A stretch of 64,000 nt of DNA from NCBI RefSeq assembly GCF_002161555.1, contig NZ_NFHZ01000009.1, positions 62,001 through 126,000 of the forward strand. Reading direction: 5' to 3'. Under the pieces are notes generated by a model. That model saw nothing but the letters and a program-made list of their open reading frames with translations. It was not told where the DNA came from and did no database searches. Shown here in pieces: positions 8,866 to 18,780 of this stretch (position 1 is its first letter; every line of letters starts with the position of its first letter). The position numbers were made by a program, and so were the translations under genes. Source of the stretch: Barnesiella sp. An55 (GTDB lineage: Bacteria; Bacteroidota; Bacteroidia; Bacteroidales; Barnesiellaceae).

Positions 8866-11800
8866 TTATACGTTAACAGGTTTCTTGATTCGGAACATCG
8901 CCGCGTAGAAGAGCGGCAAAAGCACGAGCGTAATGATTGTACCCACGGTGAGACCACCCATGATGGTGATAGCCATCGAGCTGTACATGGGGTCGGTCAC
9001 GAGCGGAATCATGCCCACGATGGTGGTCAACGAAGCCATCAGCACAGGGCGCACACGCGATACCGTAGCCTCGATTACCGCCGTATAGGGCGACTGCTTC
9101 TCCTCAGTCTGCAACCGGTTAATCTCATCGACCAGCACAATGGCATTCTTGACCATCATGCCTATCAAACCCATCATACCAATGATGGCCATGAAAGTGA
9201 AGGGCTGACCACTTACCAGCAGCACCGGTGTAATACCACAGAAGACAAAGGGGATGCAGAGGAGAATCAGTATCACCTTGCGCCAGCTGTTGAAGAGGAG
9301 CAGCAGAATGGCCAGAATAATAAATATCGTGAGCGGTACAAACTTCATCAGGTTGCCTATGGCCTCGCCCTGCAGCTCACCCTCGCCTACCCAACGCATG
9401 CGATACCCCTCGGGCAGGTCTATGGCCTCGATTTCGTCTTTAATTGACTCCACCACTTTGGCCGGAGTAGCCTCGTCGCAATAGGGGTTGGGATCGCACT
9501 CGGCCTCAATAACCCGCCGGCCGTTCATGCGCAACACTACATCCTCGTCCCAGTCGAGTCGTATGTGGTGGGCCACATTGCTCAAGGGTGTGGCCCTGAA
9601 GAGTTGGTCCTGCAAATCACTCATGCTCTGTCCGCCAGCCAAGGCACTCTGCAACGCCTCGTTCGACAAGTGGAAGTTAAGCATGCTCCACACCGGTATA
9701 TCTTCGAGATTGCGAATATGCGAACCATCGTCGTTGCGTACCTCAAGATTGAGCAGTATCTGACGATTCTGATCATTGAGCACACCCACCGGCATACCGT
9801 CGGTAGCGGCCAACAAGGCATTGGCCACATCGCTGCGCCCGATACCCGAGCGCAAGGCATCCTGCTGGTCAAACTCGGCCACGAGAGCTTTTCCCCGGGG
9901 TTTCCAGTTATTCTGCACCGAGTAGGCATCGACATAGGGCGAGCGGCGCATAATCTCCTCGGCCTGGGCGCTCAACCGGCGCAACACGGCCGGGTCGGGT
10001 CCCGAGAACTCCACCTCGACCGTGTGCGAGGTAGAAATCGAGAAGTTGTATTTGCGCGTGCGGATATAGGCGTCGGGGTACTCCCGACGCAACTGCTCCC
10101 GCACTACCGGTATCTGCTCGACCACCGTGCGATAATCCTTGCAATCGACAATCAACTCGCCATAGCAATCGCCGCCCGAGGTCATGGGCCGCACCAGACA
10201 GTAGTGTGCCGGAGCGCTGCCCTGACTCACTGCCACCCGCTCGATATTGGGGTTCTGCGATACCTTGTCGCTCATCTCGAGCAACCGGGCACATACCGTG
10301 TCGGCATTGGCGGCCGAGGGGAAGAAGCACTCGACCACAAACTGCTTGTAGTCAAAGTCGGGGAAGAAGAGATTCTTCACCTGCTTTGCCCCCAGCAGAC
10401 ACAGCACCAGCAACACCACCGCACCGATGATGGTAACCCGCTTGTAGCCGATAAGAACCGATATGACTTTGCGCACGAAACGATGCACTGGCGAGTTCAT
10501 CACTGCACCCGAAGCCTCGGTACCGCTCTTCTCACGACGAGGCAACCACGAGTGGGCACAAACGGGCACCTGGATAAGAGCCAGCACCCAACTGGCCAAC
10601 AGACTCACACACAACACCAGAAAGAGGTCGCCGGCATATTCGCCGGCCGAGTCGGGCGAGAGATAGACACACAGGAACGTTGAGGCGGCAATAATCGTCG
10701 CACCCAACAGAGGCATGGCCGTGTTGCGCCCGATGCGGTAGAGATAGGTATCGGGGGGCAATCCTCGCTTTTTGTCAATCAAGATACCGTCCATAATCAC
10801 CACGGCATTATCGACCAGCATACCCATCGCCACGATAAAAGCTCCCAGCGAGATGCGCTGCAACGTGGTGCCGCACATGAGCAGGATGGGGAACGAGACG
10901 CACACTGTGAGTACCAGTCCGAATCCGATAATGAGTCCACTGCGCCAACCCATCGTAAAGATGAGTACCAGGATAACAATGACCACCGACTCGACCAGAT
11001 TCCACATGAACGACGAGATGGCCTCATCGACCTTGTCGGGCTGGAAAAATATCTTCTCGGTAGAGAAGCCGGCCGGCATGTTCTTCATGGCCTCGGCCAG
11101 CCGGGCATCAACGGCACGCCCCACATCGGGCACAATGGCCGACGACTCCATGGCAATGCAGATGGCCAGGGCCGGTTTTCCATCGACAAAGAAGCCGTTG
11201 CGTTGCGGGGTTGCATAGCCCCGCTCTACCCGAGCAATATCGCCAATGCGCAGCGTATTGCCATCGAGAGTCTGTATCTGGAGGTTGCGTATATCCTCCT
11301 CGTTCTTGACCGCCCCATCGACATAGAGAGCAATGCGTTCGCCGTCGCTGCCATAGCGGCCGGCATTGACCGTCTTTCCGGCACTTTGCAGGGTACTCAT
11401 GATTTGGGTAGGAATAATACCGTTACGGGCTATCTGCTCTTTCGAGAGGATAATATTGATTACCTCGTCGCGGTTACCCACGATATTGATACGCTTCACT
11501 CCCTTAACATCGAGCAACTCGCGTTGCAGATAGCGGGCATAGCGATACATCTCGGGGTAGTCGTATCCGTCGGCCGTGAGCGCATAAAAAATACCATAGA
11601 CATCCATCATGTCGTCGATAACGATAGGCTCGTAACAGCCCTGCGGCAAGCGGGCAGCCGCATCGTTGACCTTGCGCCGCAACAGGTCGAAGTGCTGTTC
11701 GAGGTCGCGGTTCAATACCGTCATCTGAAACTCGACGGTAAACATGGCCACACTGTTCTGGCACTCGCTCTTTACCTTCTTGACATTGGGGAGTGCCCGC

Positions 11801-12015
11801 AACTCATCCTCCATGAGTTGGGCCACCTTCAGCTCCATCTCGTGGGCACTGGCCCCCGGCCACGATACCACAACCATGGCCTGCTTGGCCGATACGGCCG
11901 GGTCTTCGAGTTTGGGCATCTGCACAAACGACAACACCCCGGCAATGAGAATCGCCACCATCAACGACCAGAAGAGGATGGGGCATTGCATGAAAAACCG
12001 AGTTATCTTCATCAC
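8866..12015 (-). CDS. RND efflux pump, inner-membrane permease subunit
   Basis: A proton-driven exporter of the AcrB/MdtB superfamily, 1049 aa, the normal length, with twelve expected membrane helices and two large periplasmic loops. TM4 carries the acidic relay in GMLVDNAVVIMDG and TM10 carries the partner lysine in GLIGMMVKNAIVLVDEINR; both are needed for proton coupling. The heavy-metal-pump (CusA) signature residues are not apparent, so a multidrug or small-molecule substrate is more likely. Its ATG overlaps the stop of the adaptor gene by 4 bases (ATGA), so translation is coupled. Confidence 0.96.
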   Translation of the reverse strand: MMKITRFFMQCPILFWSLMVAILIAGVLSFVQMPKLEDPAVSAKQAMVVVSWPGASAHEMELKVAQLMEDELRALPNVKKVKSECQNSVAMFTVEFQMTVLNRDLEQHFDLLRRKVNDAAARLPQGCYEPIVIDDMMDVYGIFYALTADGYDYPEMYRYARYLQRELLDVKGVKRINIVGNRDEVINIILSKEQIARNGIIPTQIMSTLQSAGKTVNAGRYGSDGERIALYVDGAVKNEEDIRNLQIQTLDGNTLRIGDIARVERGYATPQRNGFFVDGKPALAICIAMESSAIVPDVGRAVDARLAEAMKNMPAGFSTEKIFFQPDKVDEAISSFMWNLVESVVIVILVLIFTMGWRSGLIIGFGLVLTVCVSFPILLMCGTTLQRISLGAFIVAMGMLVDNAVVIMDGILIDKKRGLPPDTYLYRIGRNTAMPLLGATIIAASTFLCVYLSPDSAGEYAGDLFLVLCVSLLASWVLALIQVPVCAHSWLPRREKSGTEASGAVMNSPVHRFVRKVISVLIGYKRVTIIGAVVLLVLCLLGAKQVKNLFFPDFDYKQFVVECFFPSAANADTVCARLLEMSDKVSQNPNIERVAVSQGSAPAHYCLVRPMTSGGDCYGELIVDCKDYRTVVEQIPVVREQLRREYPDAYIRTRKYNFSISTSHTVEVEFSGPDPAVLRRLSAQAEEIMRRSPYVDAYSVQNNWKPRGKALVAEFDQQDALRSGIGRSDVANALLAATDGMPVGVLNDQNRQILLNLEVRNDDGSHIRNLEDIPVWSMLNFHLSNEALQSALAGGQSMSDLQDQLFRATPLSNVAHHIRLDWDEDVVLRMNGRRVIEAECDPNPYCDEATPAKVVESIKDEIEAIDLPEGYRMRWVGEGELQGEAIGNLMKFVPLTIFIILAILLLLFNSWRKVILILLCIPFVFCGITPVLLVSGQPFTFMAIIGMMGLIGMMVKNAIVLVDEINRLQTEEKQSPYTAVIEATVSRVRPVLMASLTTIVGMIPLVTDPMYSSMAITIMGGLTVGTIITLVLLPLFYAAMFRIKKPVNV

Positions 12016-13067
12016 AGCAATCCTCCTACATTCGTGTTACTGGGTGCCTCGATTACACGCACCTTATCTCCCTCTTGCAACAGGCGCACACCGGCCCGCA
12101 CCAATTGTTCATTGCCGGTGAGCCCGTCAATCACAACGGCACGACCGTCGGCATCGACTCCGTCGAGTACCACCCGGCGACGGGTCACCGTAGAGTCGGG
12201 GCCGAATACCCACACGCACGAGGAGTCGCCCTCCTCAAAAAGACTCTGCAACGGCACGGCAAATCCACGGGCCGAAGCCGAATCGCCCAGAACGATTCCC
12301 ACCTCGACATTCCTACCAGCCGTCAGGTTACGGTCGGGACGCCCTTCAAAAGCCAGTTGCAACCGATACAACTGATTGCCGTCGGCCTTGGGGGTGAGGC
12401 TCATGAGCGTAAGAGGCATATCCCCGTCAATGCCCGAGGCCCGACAAAAGAAGCGTTCGAACTCTTCCCGCTGCCGGTACACACTGCCCGGGATATCGGC
12501 CGAGACTTCCATTTGCGACACATCCAGCAGGGTAAACAGAGCGGTACCGGCATCGACCATCTCGGCCGGCGAGAAATTGACCGCCTGTATATAGCCATCG
12601 GTCGGGGCATAGAGTTTCGTATAACTCAATTTATTCTTGTTGGCCTGCAACTGCACCTCGAGCTGCTTCAATCCGGCCGAAGCCTTTTCGTAGTCGTTGG
12701 CCGATACACTTTTCTGTGCCAACAGCCGCTCAGTACGCTTCACTTCGTCTCGCACCTGGTCATACTGCACCTGCAATGCCTCGACCGCCAGCCGGTAGTC
12801 GGCATCGTCAAGCTCGGCCAACAACTGGCCGCGATGCACCCGGTCGCCCTCGCTCACATGAATACGGGCAATCTGCCCCGCGGTTTTGAACCCAAGGCTT
12901 ATCTCGTGAGCCTCTTTCACGATACCCGAATAGTATTTCACCGTCTCCTCGCTCAAAGCTACGGGACGAGTAAGATAGACACTCCGCTCGCGAGAGCCCT
13001 CCCGGTCTCCGCCAGTACAGGCACACAGCAACAGAACGGCTGCCACAATAGACACATTTTTCTTCAT
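12012..13067 (-). CDS. RND efflux periplasmic adaptor (membrane fusion) lipoprotein
   Basis: Links the RND pump to the TolC channel across the periplasm. I start it at the ATG at 13067, which gives MKKNVSIVAAVLLLCACTGG, a signal peptide with lipobox ending in Cys17; an in-frame extension upstream to 13157 lacks these features. The hallmark lipoyl/barrel-sandwich half-motif GFKTAGQIARIHVSEGDRVHRGQLLAELDD is followed by a helical hairpin (VQYDQVRDEVKRTERLL) and the returning half LYAPTDGYIQAVNFSPAEMVDAGTALFTL. The length of 351 aa is usual. It is the first gene of the efflux operon, with an AraC regulator transcribed divergently. Confidence 0.94.
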   Translation of the reverse strand: MKKNVSIVAAVLLLCACTGGDREGSRERSVYLTRPVALSEETVKYYSGIVKEAHEISLGFKTAGQIARIHVSEGDRVHRGQLLAELDDADYRLAVEALQVQYDQVRDEVKRTERLLAQKSVSANDYEKASAGLKQLEVQLQANKNKLSYTKLYAPTDGYIQAVNFSPAEMVDAGTALFTLLDVSQMEVSADIPGSVYRQREEFERFFCRASGIDGDMPLTLMSLTPKADGNQLYRLQLAFEGRPDRNLTAGRNVEVGIVLGDSASARGFAVPLQSLFEEGDSSCVWVFGPDSTVTRRRVVLDGVDADGRAVVIDGLTGNEQLVRAGVRLLQEGDKVRVIEAPSNTNVGGLL

Positions 13068-13189
13068 CGTATCTTGTTTTTTAGTTGATTTCACAGCTGC
13101 AAATTTCCACCTTTTCGATGACAGCAGTTTGTTGCGGTCGTCCTGCATATTGTTCAAAAAGTCGATACAGAACTCTATTTAACAAGAAA

Positions 13190-13223
13190 TTTGAGCTATT
13201 TCTTATTCAAATAGGTATATTCG
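13190..13223 (+). promoter_or_regulatory. Probable promoter of the AraC regulator gene
   Basis: TTTG (13190-13193), 22 bases, then TATATTCG (13216-13223) matches the Bacteroidales promoter with one mismatch in the -7 box. It ends 23 bases before the ATG at 13247. Regulation of the divergent efflux operon would also act in this intergenic stretch (13068-13246). Confidence 0.45.
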
Positions 13224-13246
13224 CCCCTGTAAATCGACAATGAATC

Positions 13247-14173
13247 ATGGAGCAAAATCCGACACTCAGCACCCTGAATTTGCACATGCTGCCCTTCAAC
13301 GAGCGGGCATGTGTATATCACAACGAACTTTTCTTGTCCGACAACTTCGACGATTCAAACATCACCTCAAACCTGCTGGATAACCCCGAGGTGCTCACAT
13401 TCATCACATCGCCCTACCCGTTCAAGATACAGTTTGCCATGATGATTCTCTGCCTCAACGGCCACATGCGGGTCAATCTGAACCTGAATGAATATGAATT
13501 GCAACGCAATTGCATCCAGATAGTCACTCCCGGGGCCATTGCACAATGTGTAGAGATCACTCCCGACAGCCGCATGGCCATTATTGCATTTGACACGGTC
13601 AACAACATTCCCGAAAACAATACCCAAAGCGCACTCATCATGCGTAAGTTCCTCATCAACAACGCCATGTTGCAACTCTCCGACCGAGAGATGGACGAGA
13701 TGATGGAGCTTTATCACCACATGCGCCAGAAGATACTTCGACCCGAGGAGCTTTTCACCCATGAAATTCTCAACAATTACACACAAATATTCTATTACAA
13801 CATCTGCCAGTTGATGAGCCCCTACGTCGAACAGCAAGACACCCAGTATGTCTCGCGCAAAAAACAGATTTTCGACCAGTTCATCGAGCTGCTCAGGCAA
13901 CATTACACCCAGGAGCGAAGCATCGGTTTCTATGCCAACCAGTTGTGCATCACCCCCAAATATCTTTCGCAGGTGATTTTCGACATCAGCAATCGCCACG
14001 CCGGTGACTGGATTCGCGACTATGTCATACTCGAGGCCAAGGCGCTGTTGAAAAGCGGGAAATACAACGTGCAACAGGTGAGCGACCTGCTCAACTTCGC
14101 CAACCAGTCGTTCTTCGGCAGCTACTTCAAAAAGGCGGTAGGCTGCTCCCCGTCGGCCTATCAAGATTCGTAA
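13247..14173 (+). CDS. AraC-family transcriptional regulator
   Basis: A 308-residue DNA-binding regulator. The N-terminal part (about 1-180) is a cupin-like sensing domain with segments such as YPFKIQFAMMILCLNGHMRVNL. The C-terminal 100 residues contain the double helix-turn-helix of the family: FYANQLCITPKYLSQVIF for the first, and VQQVSDLLNFANQSFFGSYFKKAVGCSPSAYQ for the second, which is the AraC signature in near-consensus form when read in two parts. It is transcribed away from the RND efflux operon, so the simplest reading is a regulator of that operon. The effector is unknown. Confidence 0.93.
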   Translation: MEQNPTLSTLNLHMLPFNERACVYHNELFLSDNFDDSNITSNLLDNPEVLTFITSPYPFKIQFAMMILCLNGHMRVNLNLNEYELQRNCIQIVTPGAIAQCVEITPDSRMAIIAFDTVNNIPENNTQSALIMRKFLINNAMLQLSDREMDEMMELYHHMRQKILRPEELFTHEILNNYTQIFYYNICQLMSPYVEQQDTQYVSRKKQIFDQFIELLRQHYTQERSIGFYANQLCITPKYLSQVIFDISNRHAGDWIRDYVILEAKALLKSGKYNVQQVSDLLNFANQSFFGSYFKKAVGCSPSAYQDS

Positions 14174-14322
14174 CAAGTTCTAAAACCGTCATAATCATTT
14201 GGCTATCAATACATATTTATTCTCATCCATCCTTCTTAAAACGGTCTGTCCCATTCGACCGCAACGCTATCGTTTTACCTAAAATATACCAAACCTAACC
14301 TTTTTTTACTAAATTATAGGTA

Positions 14323-14353
14323 TTGACCCCCCGAAAGCCCCCCTATACCTTTG
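14323..14353 (+). promoter_or_regulatory. Promoter of the porin/imelysin/di-heme module
   Basis: ATTG with its TTG at 14323-14325, a 20-base spacer and TACCTTTG (14346-14353), a perfect -7 box, lie 26 bases before the ATG at 14380. The spacing is canonical for Bacteroidales. Confidence 0.7.
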
Positions 14354-14379
14354 CATCGGAAATCCAAAAAAGAGAACCT

Positions 14380-15834
14380 ATGCAACGAAAATTCCTATGG
14401 CTTGCGCTGGGCCTGTCACTTGCCCTGCCGGCAGCAGCGCAAGGCGATGAAACAACAGTCGATGCCGTATCGGGGGCCACCTCGCTCCCGGCCACGAAAA
14501 GAGAACAGTTAAAAGCAGAACTGAAAGCCGAGATTCTGGAAGAACTCCGCCAGGAGCCTCCCGTCGAAGCTGCGGTGGCCGAACCGCGCAAACCCCGCCT
14601 CACCATCGGCGGATATGGCGAAGCCGTTGCCTCTCGCAATTTTTTCAGCGACGATTATAAAAAATACCAGGATGCCCATCTGCATAAGGGCGAGAGCCAC
14701 GGCCGTTTCGACCTGCCCCATGTGGTCATCTTCCTCGGCTATGACTTTGGCCGCGGTTGGAGCATGGGTACCGAAATCGAGTTTGAACACGGCGGCACCG
14801 AAAGTGCCGTCGAAATCGAAGAGGAGGAAGCCGGAGAATATGAATCGGAAATCGAACGAGGCGGAGAAGTCGCACTCGAACAATTTTGGATTCAAAAGAG
14901 CTTCTCCCGAGCCCTCAATCTGCGCTTGGGCCACATCATCGTGCCGGTAGGCGCCACCAACATGCACCACACCCCCACCGAGTTCTTCGGTGTATACCGT
15001 CCCGAAGGGGAGAACACGATACTGCCCTGTACGTGGCACGAAACGGGCATCAGTCTGTGGGGCATGCTGGGCAACCAATGGCGCTATGAGGTGATGTTTC
15101 TGCCGGGACTCGACTCCGACCGCTTCAACAGCAAAGGCTGGATACACGACGGTGCCGGTAGCCCCTACGAGTTCAAGATAGGAAACACCTATGCCGGGGC
15201 CTTTCGGGTCGACAATTTCTCGGTTCCCGGCCTGCGCCTGAGTGTGAGCGGATACGGTGGCAACAGTTTCAAGAATACGCTCTATCCGCAAACCAACAGC
15301 CGCTACCGAGGTGTAAAGGGTACCGTGCTCATCGGAGCTTTCGACTTTGCCTACGACGCCCATAACTGGATTGTACGGGGACATTTCGATTACGGCCACC
15401 TCTCCGACGCCGATATGATTACCGCCTTCAATGGAAGCATGTCGGCCTCGTCGGTATCGTCGAAGCAAGCCGTTGCATCTGATGCCATCGCCACCGGCAT
15501 CGAGGCCGGATATGATTTCTTCTCATTCTCGCCCAAACTGCACGACCGCAACCAACGCCTCTACCTCTTCGGCCGATACGACTACTACGACTCGATGTTC
15601 AAGACGCCCGCCCGCGTGCAGCACTACAAATGGTGCGGACGCCAACGCATCGCCGCCGGTATCAACTACTACCCCATGAAATCGATTGTCATCAAGGCCG
15701 AATACAGCATCGGGTTGCTCAATGCCAACTCCTACACCTATACCGACTCCAGCGGAGCCACCTGCACAGGCCACTACAACAACGAGCCCGCCATATCGAT
15801 AGGCATCGCCTACTCGGGGCTGTTCACGAGATAA
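14380..15834 (+). CDS. Porin-like outer-membrane beta-barrel protein
   Basis: A 484-residue exported protein. I start at 14380 (MQRKFLWLALGLSLALPAAAQ, a clean signal peptide) because the promoter lies just upstream and would be inside a longer frame starting at 14323. After the signal peptide comes the segment DAVSGAT (residues 28-34), then a charged helix, and from about residue 70 an alternating aromatic pattern typical of a phosphate-selective-porin-like barrel (GGYGEAVASRNFF, GRFDLPHVVIFLGYDFG). It ends ISIGIAYSGLFTR with the terminal aromatic near the end. A strongly acidic loop EIEEEEAGEYESEIE (about residues 147-161) might bind metal; that is inference. It heads a module with imelysin and di-heme lipoproteins. 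Confidence 0.8.
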   Translation: MQRKFLWLALGLSLALPAAAQGDETTVDAVSGATSLPATKREQLKAELKAEILEELRQEPPVEAAVAEPRKPRLTIGGYGEAVASRNFFSDDYKKYQDAHLHKGESHGRFDLPHVVIFLGYDFGRGWSMGTEIEFEHGGTESAVEIEEEEAGEYESEIERGGEVALEQFWIQKSFSRALNLRLGHIIVPVGATNMHHTPTEFFGVYRPEGENTILPCTWHETGISLWGMLGNQWRYEVMFLPGLDSDRFNSKGWIHDGAGSPYEFKIGNTYAGAFRVDNFSVPGLRLSVSGYGGNSFKNTLYPQTNSRYRGVKGTVLIGAFDFAYDAHNWIVRGHFDYGHLSDADMITAFNGSMSASSVSSKQAVASDAIATGIEAGYDFFSFSPKLHDRNQRLYLFGRYDYYDSMFKTPARVQHYKWCGRQRIAAGINYYPMKSIVIKAEYSIGLLNANSYTYTDSSGATCTGHYNNEPAISIGIAYSGLFTR

Positions 15835-15873
15835 TCAAACCGTATTGTTTCAATCATAAAACCATTTATTACA

Positions 15874-17097
15874 ATGAAAAGAGTTTTCAGAAATTCGTTA
15901 CAACTATTTGCTTTGTCGGCCCTGCTGCTCGGCGGTGTGTCCTGCACGGAAGAAGAGAAAGATTTCTCTTGGGAAGAACAGCGCGAAACGGCATTGCAAT
16001 CGGCAGCAACCGCATTCGTCGAAAAAACGGTCATACCTACCTACACTTCGCTGGCCGATGCCTGCCTCGAACTGGCCGACCTCTGTTCCCAAATCGAAAC
16101 CTCGGCCCAAGCCAATGCCTCGACCGACATCGCTGCCTCGGGCTCATTAAGCACCGAGACAAAAACGATAGTCGAACAGGCTTGTGCCAAATGGTATGAA
16201 GCCCGCAAGCAGTGGGAGCTGAGCGAAGCATTCCTCTACGGAGCCGCCGGCGACTACAACATCGACCCCCATATCGACTCGTGGCCGCTCAACGCTACCG
16301 ACCTGCAAGCCCTGCTCGACGACCCGGTGCGCATGGGCATGATGGACGCCGAGTATGCCGCCGGTCTGGGCTACGGCCTGCTGGGATTCCACGCCATCGA
16401 ATACATGCTGTTCGACCACCAGATCGATGCCTCTTCGACCACAGGCAAGGCACGCTCCGGAGCTTTCAGCCGCAAGGAAGAACTGGTCTACCTCACAGCC
16501 GTGGCAGGCGACCTGGCCAACCAATGCGTGCGGCTCGAAGCTTCATGGAAAGGACTGGCCAACGTATCGAGCCAAAAACAAACCTTGCTGACCGAAGCCG
16601 AACTCGAACCGACCTTCAACTACGGCGAAAGCATGAAAAACGCCGGTAAAGGCGGCAGCAAATACAAAAGCTACCTCGAAGCTGCCCAGGAAATTATCCA
16701 AGGCTGCTCGGACATAGCCGACGAAGTGGGCAACCAGAAGATAGGCCGCCCCAACGAGGCCGCGGCCGGAGCTTCGGAAGACCTCAGCTACATCGAATCG
16801 CCCTATGCCAAAAACTCCAAAGTCGATTTCTACGACAACATCGTCAGCATCAAGAACGCCTATCTGGGCATGAACGTGGGCGACCCGTCGGTGAGCAACT
16901 ACCTGGCCAGCATCAACCCCACGGCCGACACAGCCGTACGCAATGCCATCGAGGCGGCATTGAACGCCATCGATGCAGCTCCAGCCCCCTTTGTCAACTA
17001 CGCCGGCTCGCACAACGAGCTGTGGAAAAAGGCCACGACGGCTTGCAACGACTTGAAAAAGGCTCTCGACGAAGCACAATCGGCCATAGGACAATAA
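15874..17097 (+). CDS. Imelysin-family lipoprotein (iron-uptake associated)
   Basis: A 407-residue protein with a lipobox ending at Cys24 (LLLGGVSC), so it is exported and lipid-anchored. It contains the imelysin-family GxHxxE motif as GFHAIE at residues 171-176. The rest is mostly helical, rich in Ala/Glu/Lys, with an FNYGESMKNAGKGGSKYKSY segment. Imelysin proteins (IrpA, IcmP, EfeO-related) are induced by iron limitation in several bacteria and are thought to bind iron or haem in the periplasm; the protease activity once claimed for them is not supported by structure. The gene lies 39 bases after the porin-like gene and 22 bases before the di-heme gene, so they act together. Confidence 0.9.
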   Translation: MKRVFRNSLQLFALSALLLGGVSCTEEEKDFSWEEQRETALQSAATAFVEKTVIPTYTSLADACLELADLCSQIETSAQANASTDIAASGSLSTETKTIVEQACAKWYEARKQWELSEAFLYGAAGDYNIDPHIDSWPLNATDLQALLDDPVRMGMMDAEYAAGLGYGLLGFHAIEYMLFDHQIDASSTTGKARSGAFSRKEELVYLTAVAGDLANQCVRLEASWKGLANVSSQKQTLLTEAELEPTFNYGESMKNAGKGGSKYKSYLEAAQEIIQGCSDIADEVGNQKIGRPNEAAAGASEDLSYIESPYAKNSKVDFYDNIVSIKNAYLGMNVGDPSVSNYLASINPTADTAVRNAIEAALNAIDAAPAPFVNYAGSHNELWKKATTACNDLKKALDEAQSAIGQ

Positions 17098-17119
17098 ACA
17101 ACACATAATTTCAAAAGCT

Positions 17120-18742
17120 ATGAAATCTTATCCCTTTTTACTGGCTTTTGCAACGGCGGCGCTGTGCGTCGCCGGTTGCACAGATGACAACCCCGACGAC
17201 ACACCCCGTCCCGTTACACCGCAGTTGTCGGAAGAGTATTACACGGGCGGCCAGCTGGGTACCGCCTTCAACACCACCTCATCGGCCTTCGAACAACCGT
17301 CGGCCGCCGTCGAGAATGCCGGCATGAGCACCTCGTTCAAGAACGGTGAAGCCCTGTTCGAAAAGATTTTCACCCCGGCCTCCGACGGTTCGGTTCGCGG
17401 CGGACTGGGACCGCTCTATATCCGCACCTCCTGCATGCACTGCCACCCGGGTTACGGCCACGGCAAACGTCAGGAAGGGACCTTCAATGCCACCGAGATA
17501 GGCAACGGATACCTGCTGGTCATCTATGACGACAACGACAACTACATCGCCTCGCTCACAGGCATGCCGCAACTCTTTGCCGTCGAGCCTTTCAAGGCTC
17601 CGATAGACCCTGCGAAAATCAAGATTTCCTGGAAACCGTATACCGACAGCTGGGGAAATACCTTTGCCGACGGTACCACCTATGAATTGGTCTACCCCGA
17701 AGTGACGATTCCCGCCGACGCCTACTATGTCGATCTCATCACCACCGACGGCCGCACCCTTTCGCCCGACCAGGTAAATATCCGGCTCGAATCGACCATC
17801 GGCATCTACGGCACGGGACTGCTTGATGCCATCGACGACGAGGACTTGAAAGCCGAATATGCCAAACAGGAGAAAGACAACTATTTCGCATTGAACCCCA
17901 AAATCTTCCAAAACGGCGAGTGGGTAAGCCAGTACAGCAACAACCGCCCCGGCGACGGAGGTACGGGCGAGAAGCACCCCTATCGGTTCACCTATGCCCT
18001 CAGCCGCGGCCCCTTGCAGGATGCCGCCGGCTCCAACGCCATCTGGAACATCACCAACGTGACCCGTTCGAACCGCCGCTATCATTACATGACTCAGGCC
18101 TATGCCGAGAAGGCGTCGAAAGACCCCGAGGTTCAGGCTCGCTTCTACGACTATTTCCCCGAACGGAAAACCGAGGCCGGAGTCGAACAAGACATCTACA
18201 ACTATCTGATGGCGACCGACCTGCCGGTCGAGATGAGCGACGAATACTACACCGACCTGATGGTATGGCACCGGGGACTGGCTGTACCGGCAGCACGCAA
18301 TCTCGACGACCCCACGATACAACGGGGCAAGCAACTGTTTACCGAGATGGGGTGCAGCTATTGCCATCGCCCCACCTGGACAACCGGTGAAGACCGCTAT
18401 ACCGATCCCAGCGGATTCTTCACCCGCGGCACCGAACTGCCCCGCTATCCTCACCAAAAAATATGGCCTTACACCGACCTGGTACAACACCGCCTGCACA
18501 TGCAGAACGATATTCGCACCGGCTGGTGCCGCACCACTCCTCTGTGGGGCAGAGGGCTGCATCAGAAATGTACCGGCTCGTTCGAAAGCGACCGGCTGCA
18601 TGACTGCCGTGCCCGCAACGTGATTGAAGCCATCATGTGGCACGGAGCCCCCGAGAGCGATGCCCGGCAGTCGGTCGAAAAATTCCGTGCCCTAAGCCGG
18701 GAAGACCGCGAGGCGGTAGTAAAATTCATCGATGCGATTTAA
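17120..18742 (+). CDS. Di-heme cytochrome c oxidoreductase lipoprotein (DUF1111 family)
   Basis: A 540-residue exported lipoprotein (lipobox VAGC ending at Cys20) of the family annotated as di-heme oxidoreductase. It has two c-type haem attachment motifs: CMHCH at residues 105-109 and CSYCH at 412-416. The C-terminal end carries the family pattern NVIEAIMWHGAPESDARQ and REDREAVVKFI. The fold is related to MauG and bacterial cytochrome c peroxidases, so a periplasmic redox role is expected, perhaps on iron or on the partner imelysin; the substrate is unknown. It follows the imelysin gene by 22 bases. The CcsBA gene needed to attach its haems comes next. Confidence 0.92.
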   Translation: MKSYPFLLAFATAALCVAGCTDDNPDDTPRPVTPQLSEEYYTGGQLGTAFNTTSSAFEQPSAAVENAGMSTSFKNGEALFEKIFTPASDGSVRGGLGPLYIRTSCMHCHPGYGHGKRQEGTFNATEIGNGYLLVIYDDNDNYIASLTGMPQLFAVEPFKAPIDPAKIKISWKPYTDSWGNTFADGTTYELVYPEVTIPADAYYVDLITTDGRTLSPDQVNIRLESTIGIYGTGLLDAIDDEDLKAEYAKQEKDNYFALNPKIFQNGEWVSQYSNNRPGDGGTGEKHPYRFTYALSRGPLQDAAGSNAIWNITNVTRSNRRYHYMTQAYAEKASKDPEVQARFYDYFPERKTEAGVEQDIYNYLMATDLPVEMSDEYYTDLMVWHRGLAVPAARNLDDPTIQRGKQLFTEMGCSYCHRPTWTTGEDRYTDPSGFFTRGTELPRYPHQKIWPYTDLVQHRLHMQNDIRTGWCRTTPLWGRGLHQKCTGSFESDRLHDCRARNVIEAIMWHGAPESDARQSVEKFRALSREDREAVVKFIDAI

Positions 18743-18780
18743 TCGTCGCCCTACGTAAACTTACTTTACAAAGACTTATG

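Noticed and set aside
7207-9447. A 746-codon plus-strand frame running over the end of ackA and the TolC and RND genes
   Set aside because: It overlaps known genes and a strong terminator, and its composition is that of an antisense shadow.
15874-17097. Imelysin protein as an active peptidase
   Set aside because: The GxHxxE motif resembles a metallopeptidase site, but the family is now seen as non-proteolytic; an iron-related role fits the neighbours better.
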